Assembly (NCBI RefSeq): GCF_001522545.3
Contig: NC_031783.1
Location: 158,849-222,848 of the forward strand
From: Parus major
Taxonomy: Eukaryota > Chordata > Aves > Passeriformes > Paridae
Direction of reading: 5' to 3'
DNA: 64,000 nt
Positions within the stretch are counted from its first letter, which is position 1. Every line of letters begins with the position of its first letter. The notes under the pieces were generated by a model that did no database searches, was not told the origin of the DNA, and was given only the letters and a program-made list of their open reading frames with translations. The translations under genes were made by a program, and so were the position numbers. This document shows positions 1 through 10,136 of the stretch, one piece after another.

Positions 1-1845
1 CTCTCACTGATAGCTACATCTTATCAACTGACCCACAGCTTGTTTGTAAAGACAAACCCATCATTCCTCTCACTTTCATCACAGCTAGGTGCTATTGGCT
101 AATTACAGGGTTCATTACCATACACTATAGAGGAGGGAGGTTACAATCTTTCCATTACATTCCGATATCTTCCGAGCGCCGGGTCTTAGCATCTCACATC
201 CTGGGTAGGAGGTGCCCTGCTTAATTAAGTGACTTGCCCGGGCTTTCCCTGCTGCTATGAAAAACTGCAGGATTAACCCTCAGTAGGAGATAAAAAGGGA
301 CAAAAAGAGAGAGGGATGTAAAACTCCCTAAGAAACCGTGGCAACCCCTAATTTGTGCATGAAAAACTTAGGTGAGTATATTGCGGAAAAAGGGGGTCAC
401 AGAAATCCAGGAGAGTGTGTGTATGTGTGTGAGCTGCAGACAGGACAGTCTCCAACCTGCAAAGCAAATTGTGGAGTCCTTCTATCCGCATTTCCATCTC
501 CATGAAGGACCAGCCAATGAAAGGATGAAGCAAGTGCTGGAGGCTGAATGAGAGCCCAGAATGAGGGAGGTTTAGCTACTTTACGGTTTTGGAGTCAAAA
601 CGGGGAATTAAGAAAATAAAGAGGAGAGGAATTGCCTGTAATTTCAACTGCAGAAATCCTAGTTCTGGGTGGTACTGCATTCGACCCATGTCTGATTGCC
701 TACAGGAATCTTGGCTATTTTGAGGGTTATAATAGTGCAGAGTCTGCAGAGAGGCAGAGATGCTGAGAGTCTGAAACCCCAATATACCCTTAAGGCATGA
801 ATGATTATGCTGATCTGGGGTGTTATGCTGCTAAGTAGGAAACACTGCCTGAGAGACCTGAAGAGACAGATCAATAAGAATAATTAATTACTCTGAATAA
901 GCCTGCTGATAACAGGGACAGCAAAACCTCAGTAGTAAGGTTTTGGAGGTTCATTTCAAGTGCTGTATGACTGGGGTTTTATAGGTATGTGGGTGAGAAG
1001 AGAAAGATTTTAAGTTTGGGAAATATTAGAGGGATTTAGGACAATTTTTGAGGGTAGATCATTGTGGAATGCATAAGCATCTGTAAAGTGATATTAGCAC
1101 CTAATTTAACAACAAGAGCACCTTATTATTATTGTGTAAATGAGTGTAAAGTGTATGTATATGTCCCTCATATAGTGTGGCTGGCAGGTATAACTGCTAA
1201 ATGGATGAGACATACTATTAGTATGAAATTAGTGGGGAGCTTGTATCCACAGTTTCATTCTCCAGGTGACTGCAATGACCAGAAATAGCCAAAGTGCTTG
1301 CTGTCCTATAATAAAGATTTTGTGTTGTTTGTATGAATGCAATTTTGTGCTTGAGTTGTGGACCTGGCTGTGAGCCTTCGGTTTTTTGTGAGTTTAAAAA
1401 CTGTATTAAGAGATGGTATTGCACCACTACTTGCAAGAGTGCCTGGAGTGTAGCAGAGCAGAACTAAGAACCAGATATTGGACACTCATTTTTTTTGATT
1501 TCTGTAGGACAGGAGGAAGTAGACAGCCTCAAATAAGAACAGCTTGGAGAGAAGCAGAGGCAGAGTCACAACAGGCAGAAATAATTGAAGTCATGTCTGG
1601 AAGACAGTATTCAGTTCCCAGAAGTTAAGCTGTATCTGAGGAGAATTGGGAAAACACCTGTAAAGAGTGTAGTTAGATTCGCATGGAAGCTAAGAAAAAA
1701 GAGAGGCAAAAGGGATTGTGCAGGAGGTGTTGGTGTGAGCTAGTAAGACAGGACACAAAACCAGCAAGAAACAAGCCCCCAGGGAAAAGGAAAGCATCAA
1801 TAGAATATACCTCTCAGTAGCCCCCTGGGAATAAAATTAACACAG
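1..1845. other. Unassigned sequence left of the solo LTR
   Basis: No protein family, splice-bounded exon or RNA gene was recognised here. The stretch has a short GT-rich microsatellite near 415-431 and short chance frames only. A polyadenylation-like AATAAA occurs near 1310, so an unrecognised old LTR or the 5' part of the gammaretrovirus-like element seen at 2.35 kb is possible, but nothing proves it. Confidence 0.4.
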
Positions 1846-1851
1846 TGAGAA
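1846..1851. repeat. Target site duplication (left) of the 1852-2317 LTR
   Basis: TGAGAA, repeated exactly at 2318-2323 on the other side of the LTR. Confidence 0.85.
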
Positions 1852-2317
1852 TGTGGGGGCGGAGGAACCTGCCGGTCCTGAGATCCTGGCTTTACCCTGG
1901 AGACAAGATACTTTCTGTAAGAGAGAAAAGTAACACTCCCAGGGATCTTTGAGTTAGTTATGTTAAACTGTTGCACTCCATTGGTGTTCTCCCCTGCCAT
2001 CCCACCCCGATACCTGTATCCCAGTTCCTGCCCACCCCCCCCACCCCCCCCACCCCTCTCCTCCCCTATTAATACCCCGGGTTTTCCCCTGCTTGGCAGA
2101 ATAGCTGTCGCCGGCTCCCTTCGCTATAGGCTCTGTCTGAATAAAGGCTAGTCCTGAGCGGAACACCAAACAGCTTTCCCGTCCCTTCATCCGCATTGCC
2201 TGAACGCTCCTGCAGAGCTGGGCTGAAATCACTCGCCGGGCCGAAGACACACCCGCGCTTCTGGCCAGTCCTTTTCAGGGAAGTCGCAGCGCTCTGGCCA
2301 CCTCCGCCACCATGTCA
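1852..2317 (+). mobile_element. Solo ERVK-type LTR with perfect 6-bp target duplication
   Basis: The element starts TGTGGGGG and ends CATGTCA and is flanked on both sides by TGAGAA (1846-1851 and 2318-2323). It contains a CCAAT-type box near 1978, a C-rich tract around 2030-2060 and AATAAA at 2140-2145. The part after the polyadenylation signal resembles the same part of the provirus LTR ending at 2865, so the two are related families. A 6-bp duplication is usual for alpha- and betaretrovirus-like elements. No primer binding site follows, hence a solo LTR. Confidence 0.85.
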
Positions 2318-2349
2318 TGAGAACATGACCCAAAAAGAATAAAAATAAA

Positions 2350-2631
2350 AATAAGATCAAAATACATTACTGTATGCTAGAATGGACTAAAGAGGAGATA
2401 AGATCATACCATTTATTCTGGCCTCTGCATGGTTGCTTTGAGGAGGGGATGTGCCAAGCTTTGAACATTTATGCAAATGCCAAAGAAGCTGTCAGTCAGG
2501 AGAAAAAAGATTACACAGCTTGCTGGGGGTAGGGAACCTCTCTGAAGAAACTAAATCATTTAAATTAAAAGAAACAAAAACCTGGGACCCCTTAGATTGT
2601 CTGTCCCTTTCATATCCACCAGCACCTAATG
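2350..2631 (+). pseudogene. Gammaretrovirus-like gag remnant, matrix/p12 part
   Basis: Broken plus-strand frames show a stretch that looks like the end of a gammaretroviral matrix domain, followed by a proline-rich segment with a PPAP motif near 2615-2630, as expected between matrix and capsid. The capsid of the same gag resumes at 10137, right of the ERVK provirus, so this is the left half of a gag split by that insertion. Internal stops make it non-coding. The matrix assignment is by pattern and modest; continuity with the right half is stronger. Confidence 0.45.
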
Positions 2632-2637
2632 CACCTC

Positions 2638-2865
2638 TGCTGTTCCTGGTTCCCTTCACAGAGGGCCCTGCTCTTAATAAAGGCTTGTGCTCTGTGGAAT
2701 GCCATACAGTGCTTCAGTCCCTCTCTGTGTTGCCTGAGAGCTGCTGCTGGGCTGAGCTGACAATCACTCACCAGGCTAAGGACATGTCTGTGTCCTGGGC
2801 TGTCTTTTTAAAGACCCTTCTTCAGGGAGATCACAGCACCCCCTACCATCTATCTCACCATGGCA
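2638..2865 (+). repeat. 5' LTR of the ERVK-like provirus
   Basis: It is 228 bp, starts TGCTGTTCC and ends TGGCA. AATAAA lies at 2676-2681, only about 40 bp from the start, and no TATA box is visible before it. The unit is matched base for base, apart from about 15 substitutions, by 9904-10130. The very short region ahead of the polyadenylation signal is odd for a retroviral LTR, so this may be a shortened form. Confidence 0.85.
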
Positions 2866-2867
2866 AG

Positions 2868-2885
2868 TGGCGCCCAACATGGGGC
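2868..2885 (+). promoter_or_regulatory. Primer binding site, tRNA-Lys type
   Basis: TGGCGCCCAACATGGGGC begins two bases after the 5' LTR. It matches the primer binding site used by betaretroviruses primed by tRNA-Lys(1,2), with one apparent difference (A for G at position 12). It sets the plus-strand orientation and the betaretrovirus-like class. Confidence 0.85.
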
Positions 2886-3178
2886 AAGCGAAGAAGCCCC
2901 TGAAGAAGCGCTCCACTATAAAGCGAGTTGCTGTTGGGACTGCCACCCCTGGGAGGAGAACCCCCTATGTTTTAGCACGGGCTATCCAATGTGCAACAAC
3001 CTGGACCCTTGCCTCCACCACCTGAGGAAGAAGAGACCCTTGAGGTGACCACCCTCCCACCAGTTTTCCATTGGCCCAGCAGGCATTGGCCTGAAGAAGA
3101 ATAGTGAGTTTCATACTTTTGAGGCCTTTTTTGCTTTTTGTTCTCCTTTCACGGTCGGGCAGGGAAAGGGACCACAGG

Positions 3179-4270
3179 ATGGGCAATAAGCTCAGTAGGC
3201 CTAAGCTTAGCCCTCCTAAGACCGTCTTCTATTCCCACGCACCCTTGTCGTGGGGAATTTTTAGTTTTCTAAAGGGGAGTTAAAGAGATTTGTTTATTGG
3301 GTTTTTAAACATTTTAAAATTAATTCCGATTCTGTTTGTTTGGGGGAATTTTGCGATAATGTGGGAAGAAAGTTATATGCCATTCAAGCCAGTGGGGATT
3401 TTTCTGTTGTGGAGTTTTTTCCTTTGTTTCAAACTATCATTCAATCAGTTGAAAAGGAGTGAAAAAAATTTTGGGATTGTTTTGGGTCCCCAGTTAAAAC
3501 CCCCATCCCCTTCAACCTCTCCATGTGCTCCCAACACTTCTTCCCTATCTGAGGGGCAGTCGGGGGGTGGACGTAGCCACCAGGCACAGGGTTGCTGCCA
3601 TGTCCCTGACACCCCCCCACCACCTCTCTACCCTTGCCAAGATGGCACTGGCCATGCTGCCCTGGACCTTTCCTCTACCCTCCTCCCTACGCCCACATAC
3701 CCAGTTGCATACCCCCACTTAATGTTAATACACAAGATGGCACCAGCAACATGGCCAGCCCTGTCATCTCGTCTCCTCTGCACCCAAGTTTTCCCACCCT
3801 TGCACCCCAAAATGGCTCTCTTCCCACCTCTATTCCTCCTCTTCCTGCATCACCCATCGGGCTCTGTTCCTCCTCCTCCCACACATCTACCATGCGTGTA
3901 ACCACATCGGGACCCTTCCTCTTCCACTGGGAAACCCCTTCCTGTCACAGACCCTGTCCCCACCTCCTCCTGCCAGAGCTCCTCCCTGATGGCCCTTCCA
4001 CATCCGTCTCCCACAGCATCGGGACCAGAAGTTGGAATGACAGAGACCGGAAGAAGGCCATATTGGCTTCCACTGCCTCCTACCAACAAGCAAATTCCGG
4101 TCGCCCAAAATGGCCCCGTGCTGTCTCTCAGCACCTTCCATTCTTCTCGGAGGATGAGAACAGCAATTCCTCTGATTTCGATTGTGAGGATCACTGGGCA
4201 AAAATTCAAAGAGTATGGATGTTAAATATGAGCAAAAGCAGGGAGCATAATTTTCTCAGTCTCGTCTGAG
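3179..4270 (+). pseudogene. ERVK gag, matrix and proline-rich region (broken)
   Basis: The likely gag start is ATG at 3179, since it begins M-G-N-K-L-S, an N-terminal myristoylation signal typical of retroviral matrix proteins. The frame stops at 3281-3283. Matrix-like sequence goes on to about 3480 in another frame, then a strongly proline-rich stretch runs to about 4000. Long open frames here (3290-3901, 3634-4269) are pieces in different frames, not intact proteins. In life the matrix domain targets Gag to the membrane. Confidence 0.65.
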
Positions 4271-4640
4271 AAAGTGGCCTGGGAAATCATAAGGAGGAAT
4301 TAAAACAATCCTCAGAGATGAGATAGAAGACAGCCTTGCAGGTGCTGTTTGTCAGTTTCTTGTTTTCTTGAAAGAGAAGTTCAAGGGGTGGTGTACCCCA
4401 CTGACCAGTGATGGTAATGTGTTAGTTCACTAACCAGTAAGAGTTTTACCTTTCTGTACTTTCATGTATCAATCTATAAAAGAAGATCTGAGGTAATAAA
4501 CCTCGTGCTCTCCTGATTAACTCACAAGAGAGTCTGTGTCATGCTTCTTGCCATTCCAATAAAGCAACAAAAGAGGGGCCACAAGGGCAGGAGACTCCTC
4601 ATTTGCAAAGAAAATACTCGCCTTTCCTATAGTACATAGG
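4271..4640 (+). other. ERVK gag, unassigned middle part
   Basis: This lies between the proline-rich region and the capsid. No long frame is open and no domain was recognised. Its position says it derives from gag or an old small insertion within it. Confidence 0.4.
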
Positions 4641-5216
4641 TATGACAGGGCAGGAGCAGTCATCAACGTGTGGGAATCCCTACATTACAAGGATTTTCAG
4701 AAGCTCTGCAAAGCATCTGAGGAGCATGGTGGAAGCTCACACTTTTTCAAGAATTTGTTTGAAGCCACCTCCACCGCCCATGTCATGGTGCCCCATGACA
4801 TCAAGAACATTATGAACTGCCTCCTCTCCCCAGCAGAATACATGTTGTGGGAGAGACAGTGAAAAAAACATCTTAAACAATTGGCAGATTCATATGCAAA
4901 AGATGCTAACAAGCCAAATTTAACATTGGAACAATTGGTGGGCAAAGGTGAGTTCCAAAAGCCTTGGGACCAAGCCCAAGACCTGGATGAAGCAACCTTA
5001 CATGACATTGCTAATATTGCAAAGATATCCCTTTCTACCACCCCTGACGACAAAATGCCAACGCAGTGCTTCACAAATATCAAGCAAGGGTCAAGTGAAT
5101 CTTTCATTAAATACATTGATAAGCTAAAATTGCCCATTGAAAAACAAATAGTGTCTGCTGGCACAAAAGGAACTACTGGCAAAAATAGCTATGGCCAATG
5201 CCAACACAGAGTGTAA
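4641..5216 (+). pseudogene. ERVK gag, capsid domain (broken)
   Basis: Two frames, 4668-4862 and 4881-5216, look like a retroviral capsid. The second contains the major homology region (residues around 72-92 of that frame, core Q-G-S-S-E-S-F-I), the most conserved part of capsids. A stop at 4861-4863 separates the two pieces, and a frameshift around 5190-5216 passes into the nucleocapsid frame. The capsid would form the viral core; here it cannot be made whole. Confidence 0.75.
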
Positions 5217-5777
5217 GGCAGTTATAAGGGCCCTTCCACTTGACCCTGAACCAATAATTGACCACATGGTAGAAGCCTGCACCAAGCACGTCTCCACTTC
5301 CACTGAGAACACTGTGGCCCTTGCGGTTGGTAAAGGGGTGGCAGAAGTGATATCTGGCGCATATGCAGCAGATACCAGCCGCTGGTTCAATTGTGGTGAA
5401 CCTAGACATTTCTTTAAATATTTCTTACAAAATCAATACCAACCATCCAACCACCAACAGCTTCCAAGACAGAGCTGGTATTTGGGAAACTTCAAGCAGA
5501 GTGCGGGACGGCCCCACAGCAAATCAAATGCCACACCGTTCCATCCCACCAATGAGGTCTACCATCCCGCCTCCACATGGACCCTTGTCACAAATCCCCG
5601 ACCACATCCAGAAGACACGACATACAGAGCGATTCAGGTAGGAACCCTGCACCAGCTGGTGACCAGACTTTCTATACATCTAAGAAGTGACTGTGTTTAT
5701 AAAATCTCCGCAGGGAAACGTGGGCCACCAGATGGCCCCTCCAATATTCTAATCCTTGGGGATCCTTCTAATTCACT
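5191..5777 (+). pseudogene. ERVK gag, capsid end and nucleocapsid (broken)
   Basis: The frame 5191-5787 starts with capsid C-terminal sequence and reaches a degenerate zinc knuckle near 5383-5424. One Cys and the His are kept (N-C-G-E-P-R-H), but two of the Cys positions are Trp and Phe, so zinc binding would be lost. Past 5782 the frame enters an inserted LTR, so its last residues are not gag. Confidence 0.65.
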
Positions 5778-5782
5778 GGGAC

Positions 5783-6500
5783 TGTAGGAGATGCTTTCTG
5801 GGGACGGTCAGAGACACGGCAAAGACCTCTATAATCGAGTTAGGTGTTAGAAGTTTATTTCAGGGCGTGGGATAGAGAGAGAGAGAGAGAGCCTGCTATG
5901 AGCCAGCAGACAGAGCTCAAAGCGGGCTCAGGGAGAACAATACAAAAGAGGGTAAGATACGAATACATGAGTTTAAGACTTAAGATTTCTACGAAAGAGA
6001 GTTACAGAACAGAACAGAAGTGAGAGAGCCGGGAAAAAAGAGAGCTAAAGAAGAGCAGGAAAGAGCCGCAAGAGAATGTAGTAAGAGAGATTAAGAGAGA
6101 TTAAGAGAGACCAAGAGAGACTAAGAGTTAAGAGAGGAGTTAAGAGAGACTAAGAGCGTGAACTCTCTTTTACAATTACTTATATAATCTATACATATGA
6201 ATATTCTATTTTTTCACTGACCAATCTTTCTAAGTATACTAATACAGTAACATTTGTGTGCAACCTATAGAAATCGCTATTTTTGCATATTTTTAGTTAT
6301 CTCAGGGTCCTTCAGACCTTTCCTTATAAGGCTAGGATGAGGGGTCTCAGCTTGGTTTTATTGCAGGAAAGAATGTGTTCTGGCATACCAGCCCGGTTTC
6401 TTTGAATTATTCAAACCATGCTATCATTTGTATTTCTTCCTTAGCCTTTCTGGCTACAAAGTCATATTTATAATTTCTTTCTAATTCTACCTTCCCAACA
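5783..6500 (-). mobile_element. Solo LTR on minus strand inside gag-pro
   Basis: The element is 718 bp, starts TGTAGG and ends CCAACA on the plus strand, with GGGAC on both sides (5778-5782 and 6501-6505). Read on the minus strand it has a TATA box (plus 6179-6186, TATATAAG in reverse) and a polyadenylation signal (plus 5854-5859). A 5-bp duplication fits ERVL-type elements better than ERVK. It separates gag from protease. It also holds a short tandem repeat around 6085-6160. Confidence 0.88.
6085..6160. repeat. Tandem AGAGATTAAG-type minisatellite in the LTR
   Basis: The units are about 10-11 bp, purine rich (AGAGATTAAG, AGAGACCAAG, AGAGACTAAG) and slightly diverged. In LTR orientation they lie just upstream of the TATA box, as promoter repeats often do. 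Confidence 0.7.
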
Positions 6501-6505
6501 GGGAC

Positions 6506-6950
6506 AAATCTTCGTTATTCCAGAAGTCCAAACTGTATACCCAGGAGAAGAGATTTTTGTCTCCTTGGCATGTACAGACCTGCCTTACTATTTACATAGA
6601 TGGACTCCTGAGGCACAAGCCTTTTTATTACCATCAAACTGTCCAGAAGAGGTTCCCCTCAACCCCACCATAATGTGGGCTCAAGTTGTGGGCTCCAACA
6701 AAGCTATTATAGAGTGTGGCCTGTTCTGCAAGGGAGAAAAAATCCATCGCCCAGGCATGCTTGACACTGGAGCAGACGTCACCATCATTGCCCACTCCAA
6801 GTGGTCAGACAATTGGGAATTACAACCTGTGGCAGGGATGACTTTGGGGGTTGTAGGAGTTGCAGTCTCTATGAAGAGCTAAAAAAAGATCATCATAGAA
6901 GGGCCCAAGGGAAAAATAGCAACCATCCAGCAATTTGTTGTGTGGGCACC
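6506..6950 (+). pseudogene. ERVK protease region (broken)
   Basis: The frame 6565-6882 holds the aspartic protease active site D-T-G-A-D at 6773-6787, with the catalytic Asp kept. The frame ends early at 6882, and similarity goes on in another frame to about 6960, so there is at least one frameshift. Upstream residues probably come from the segment joining gag to protease. Confidence 0.75.
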
Positions 6951-7049
6951 AATCACCCTCTGAGGGAGGGATCTCCTGTCTCAATGGGGGGCCTCTCTGT
7001 GCATTCCCAACAAGGATTTTTTTAGGGGGTCACTGAATAGCACGCCAAG

Positions 7050-7142
7050 CTCACTATCCCTCAGCTCACCTGGAAACAACACCATCCAGGGTACGTTGAT
7101 CAGTGGCCCCTATCTGATACCAAACTGTGCACATTGGAAACC
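7050..7142 (+). pseudogene. ERVK reverse transcriptase, first part
   Basis: This is the N-terminal end of the polymerase (a W-x-D-Q-W-P-L-type stretch in the plus frame near 7090-7115). It stops at the LTR inserted at 7143 and resumes at 7490. Confidence 0.55.
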
Positions 7143-7483
7143 TGTTGCGACGTGCCTCGGGGGAGACAAAGAGTTACATTGTCCCACCCCAAACCCCTTG
7201 TGAAGGGTGGCCCAGGTGTTCTGACTGGGTTTGAGTCCCTGGGGGGTTCTCCCTTGCTGTGTTTCTAGTGGTCCCTGACCCTGAACTTCACCCTCAAGGG
7301 TGGAGACCCTCGGGAGTTCTGTCCCTCAAAAACCCCTGCTCTGCCTTTGTTCTGGATCTGAGTTTGTTCCCACGCTGAATAAATGGTTTCATGAGCCAGG
7401 AGCCCATCTCATTGGTGTTCCATGCTGGTCCCCAGAGCCCTGCAGCTTCCCTGGACGAGATCCTGAGGTTGCGGACTGCAACA
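7143..7483 (+). mobile_element. Solo LTR inserted in the reverse transcriptase
   Basis: The element is 341 bp, starts TGTTGC and ends GCAACA (a perfect 6-bp inverted end). It is flanked by GAAACC at 7137-7142 and 7484-7489. AATAAA at 7378-7383 gives plus orientation. The reverse transcriptase reading resumes directly after it. A 6-bp duplication fits an alpha/betaretrovirus-like LTR. Confidence 0.9.
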
Positions 7484-8300
7484 GAAACCCTCGTGGAGGA
7501 GCAGCTCACCAAGGGACACATCACAGAAACTAACAGCCCTTGGAATTCCCCTGTTTTTGTTTTGTGAAAACCAGGCAAAGATAGGTGGAAGCTTCTCCAC
7601 AATCTTAGAAAAATAGATTATGTCATCGAAGATATAGGCCCCCTCCAGCCCAGTATGCCCTCACCTTCCATGCTTCCTCAGGACTGGAGGCTTGCAATCA
7701 TAGACATCAAGGACATCAAGGATTGCTTTTTTAACATCCCACTCCACCCCTGAGATGCCAAGATTTTCTTTTTCCATTCCCTCACTGAACAGACAGGCAC
7801 CTCTAAAAAGGCACCACTGGCTTGTTCTCCCACAAGGGATGAAAAATTCTCCCACCATTTGCCAGTGGTACATAGCCCACATCCTGTCCCCAGTGAAGGT
7901 CCTGTTCCCAAATGCAATAATATTACACTATATGGGTGACATCCTGATCTGTGCCACTGAAGAAAACTATTTAAAACAAACTCTATATAAGACAATAAAG
8001 GCAAATGAGGACGCTGGGTTCAAAATCCACGAAGACAAAATCCAGTACACCTACCCATGGACCTACCTGGGGCTTCAGATTTGTGAGCAGACCATCATAC
8101 CCCAGCAGCTGACCATACAGAATGACCCAAGAGATCTACATCAACTCTGCGGGTCCATCATCCTGGATACGTCCCCTGCTTGGGATCACCATGGATGTTC
8201 TCACGCCACTCTTCTGCTGCTCTGTGGCAGCGAGGACCTCAACTCACCATGCGCCCTCACACCAGAGGCCCAAGATTCCATCGTCAAGGTCCAGGAGGCC
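7484..8300 (+). pseudogene. ERVK reverse transcriptase, palm and connection (broken)
   Basis: The frame 7755-8312 covers the core: an L-P-Q-G-M motif near 7825, and the catalytic box at 7929-7940, which reads Y-M-G-D instead of Y-x-D-D. The first of the two catalytic aspartates is therefore lost. Stops near 7610 and a frameshift before 7755 break the fingers region. The enzyme, which would copy viral RNA to DNA, cannot be active here. Confidence 0.8.
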
Positions 8301-8689
8301 CTATCTTCATGACAAGCCCACCATTATGAGCCCAGCCTGCCCTTTCAATTGATCATCCTGGGTAAGACCCCACACTTGTATGCACTCATATTTCAATGGG
8401 ATATGGCGTCGAAAGATCCACTCCTTATTATCAAGTGGACTTCACACATAATCAACCTACAAAGACTATCACCAATCCACAGGAAGTCATAGCTGAGCTC
8501 ATTAAAAAGGCTAGAGTCCATCTCCACGCTCTTGCAGGGTGTGAGTTCACATGCATTTTACTCCCATTGACAACTGGAGATTTGGAGCCTTAGCTCCAGA
8601 CCAATGAGAGCCTTCATTTCGCTCTTGATAGCTAGTCAGGCCAAATTTCTATATACCCACCTGGCCACAAATTATTCAAATACACATTC

Positions 8690-9053
8690 AGTTTGGTCCC
8701 TAAATTACTACTGATCAAAACACCACTCAAAGCTCTGACCATTTTTACTGACGGCTCAGGGAAATCCCACAAATCAGTCATGACTTGGAGAGACCCCAGG
8801 ATACAGAAGCGGGAGTCTGATGTCCAGGTGGTTGAAGGATCACCACAGATTGCAGAATTAGCAGCCTTTGTCAGGGCTTTTGAAAAGTTTCAAGAACCTT
8901 TCAACTTAGTAACCGATTCGGCGTACATGGCTGGAATAGCTATGAGAGCAGAACATGCCTTTTTAAAGGAAGTCTCTAACCCAAATTTGTATAAATTGCT
9001 TTCTGAATTGATATACCTCATCTCCCACAAAAAGCAACCATATTTTATCATGC
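8690..9053 (+). pseudogene. ERVK RNase H region (truncated)
   Basis: The frame 8693-9067 shows RNase H signatures in order: T-D-G-S-G (first catalytic Asp) near 8748, A-E-L-A-A (Glu) near 8857, and T-D-S-A-Y (Asp) near 8911. It is cut off at 9054 by an inserted element, before the last catalytic residue. The domain would remove RNA from the RNA-DNA hybrid. Confidence 0.75.
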
Positions 9054-9091
9054 TGTCTTGGTTCTAGAAGACAGGTGTCTGCTAGGGAGAG
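9054..9091. mobile_element. Start of another LTR element running into the gap
   Basis: The RNase H frame ends abruptly and a sequence starting TGTCTTGG, with a short inverted pair (GTCTTGG/AGAAGAC), begins. This is typical of an LTR end, but only 38 bases are visible before the N run, so family, strand and right end are unknown. Confidence 0.5.
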
Positions 9092-9716
9092 NNNNNNNNN
9101 NNNNNNNNNNNNNNNNNNNNNNNNNNNNNNNNNNNNNNNNNNNNNNNNNNNNNNNNNNNNNNNNNNNNNNNNNNNNNNNNNNNNNNNNNNNNNNNNNNNN
9201 NNNNNNNNNNNNNNNNNNNNNNNNNNNNNNNNNNNNNNNNNNNNNNNNNNNNNNNNNNNNNNNNNNNNNNNNNNNNNNNNNNNNNNNNNNNNNNNNNNNN
9301 NNNNNNNNNNNNNNNNNNNNNNNNNNNNNNNNNNNNNNNNNNNNNNNNNNNNNNNNNNNNNNNNNNNNNNNNNNNNNNNNNNNNNNNNNNNNNNNNNNNN
9401 NNNNNNNNNNNNNNNNNNNNNNNNNNNNNNNNNNNNNNNNNNNNNNNNNNNNNNNNNNNNNNNNNNNNNNNNNNNNNNNNNNNNNNNNNNNNNNNNNNNN
9501 NNNNNNNNNNNNNNNNNNNNNNNNNNNNNNNNNNNNNNNNNNNNNNNNNNNNNNNNNNNNNNNNNNNNNNNNNNNNNNNNNNNNNNNNNNNNNNNNNNNN
9601 NNNNNNNNNNNNNNNNNNNNNNNNNNNNNNNNNNNNNNNNNNNNNNNNNNNNNNNNNNNNNNNNNNNNNNNNNNNNNNNNNNNNNNNNNNNNNNNNNNNN
9701 NNNNNNNNNNNNNNNN
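9092..9716. other. Assembly gap (625 N)
   Basis: This is a run of N. Open frames spanning it are meaningless. From context it should hide the rest of the element at 9054 and most of the integrase region. The first bases after it are a run of 11 A. Confidence 0.98.
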
Positions 9717-9903
9717 AAAAAAAAAAAGGACACCTAACCCTCAACACCCTGCACCAGAACCAAATCAATCACAGCCTTCTGACACCCACACAGGTCTACC
9801 AAGACAAGCCACCACCACCTGGAGATGGAGACATTGCCGGAGTCATCCTGCCACCAGAGCTCAAACAAGACCCAAGCCAACACGCAGGTGAAAACCTTGA
9901 AGC
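9717..9903 (+). pseudogene. ERVK 3' internal tail
   Basis: A plus-strand frame stays open from the gap to the 3' LTR and may be the end of integrase or other 3' internal sequence. The match is too short to name a domain. No recognisable env piece or polypurine tract is seen directly before the LTR. Confidence 0.4.
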
Positions 9904-10130
9904 TGTTGTTCCTGGTTCCCTTCACAAAGGGCCCTGCTCTTAATAAAGGCTTGTGCTCTGTGGAATGCCATACAGTGCTTCAGTCCCTCTCTGTGTTACC
10001 TGAGAGCTGCCGCTGAGCTGAACTGACAATCACTCACCAGGCTAAGGACATGCCTGTGTCCTGGGCTGTCTTTTTAAAGACCCTTCTTCAGGGAGGTCAT
10101 GGCACCCCTACCATCTATTTTGTCGTGGCA
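9904..10130 (+). repeat. 3' LTR of the ERVK-like provirus
   Basis: It is 227 bp, starts TGTTGTTCC and ends TGGCA, with AATAAA at 9942-9947. It pairs with 2638-2865. About 15 substitutions separate the two, every one a transition, plus one single-base indel. Confidence 0.87.
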
Positions 10131-10136
10131 CACCCC

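Larger units (their letters stand above)
2638..10130 (+). mobile_element. ERVK-like (betaretrovirus-type) provirus, decayed and nested
   Basis: The order is LTR (2638-2865), primer binding site (2868-2885), gag (from 3179), protease (about 6507-6950), reverse transcriptase (about 7050-8170), RNase H (about 8690-9050), assembly gap, a short tail, and LTR (9904-10130). Target duplication is CACCTC on the left (2632-2637) and CACCCC on the right (10131-10136), one mismatch. The two LTRs differ at about 15 positions plus one indel. No env is visible, though part of the element is hidden in the N run. All frames carry stops or frameshifts. Two solo LTRs and a third element interrupt the body. Confidence 0.88.

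Noticed and set aside
2451..2903. A 150-codon plus-strand frame
   Set aside because: It crosses the older gag, the whole 5' LTR and the primer binding site, so it is a chance frame.
3634..4269. A 211-codon proline-rich frame as a separate gene
   Set aside because: It lies within gag of the provirus, overlaps other proline-rich frames and has no start signal of its own; it is a broken gag piece in one frame.
6062..6160. Possible CRISPR-like array
   Set aside because: The units are 10-11 bp, contiguous and without spacers, inside a retroviral LTR in a vertebrate genome.
8963..9891. Long open frames across 9092-9716 on both strands
   Set aside because: They consist almost entirely of N and are artefacts of the gap.
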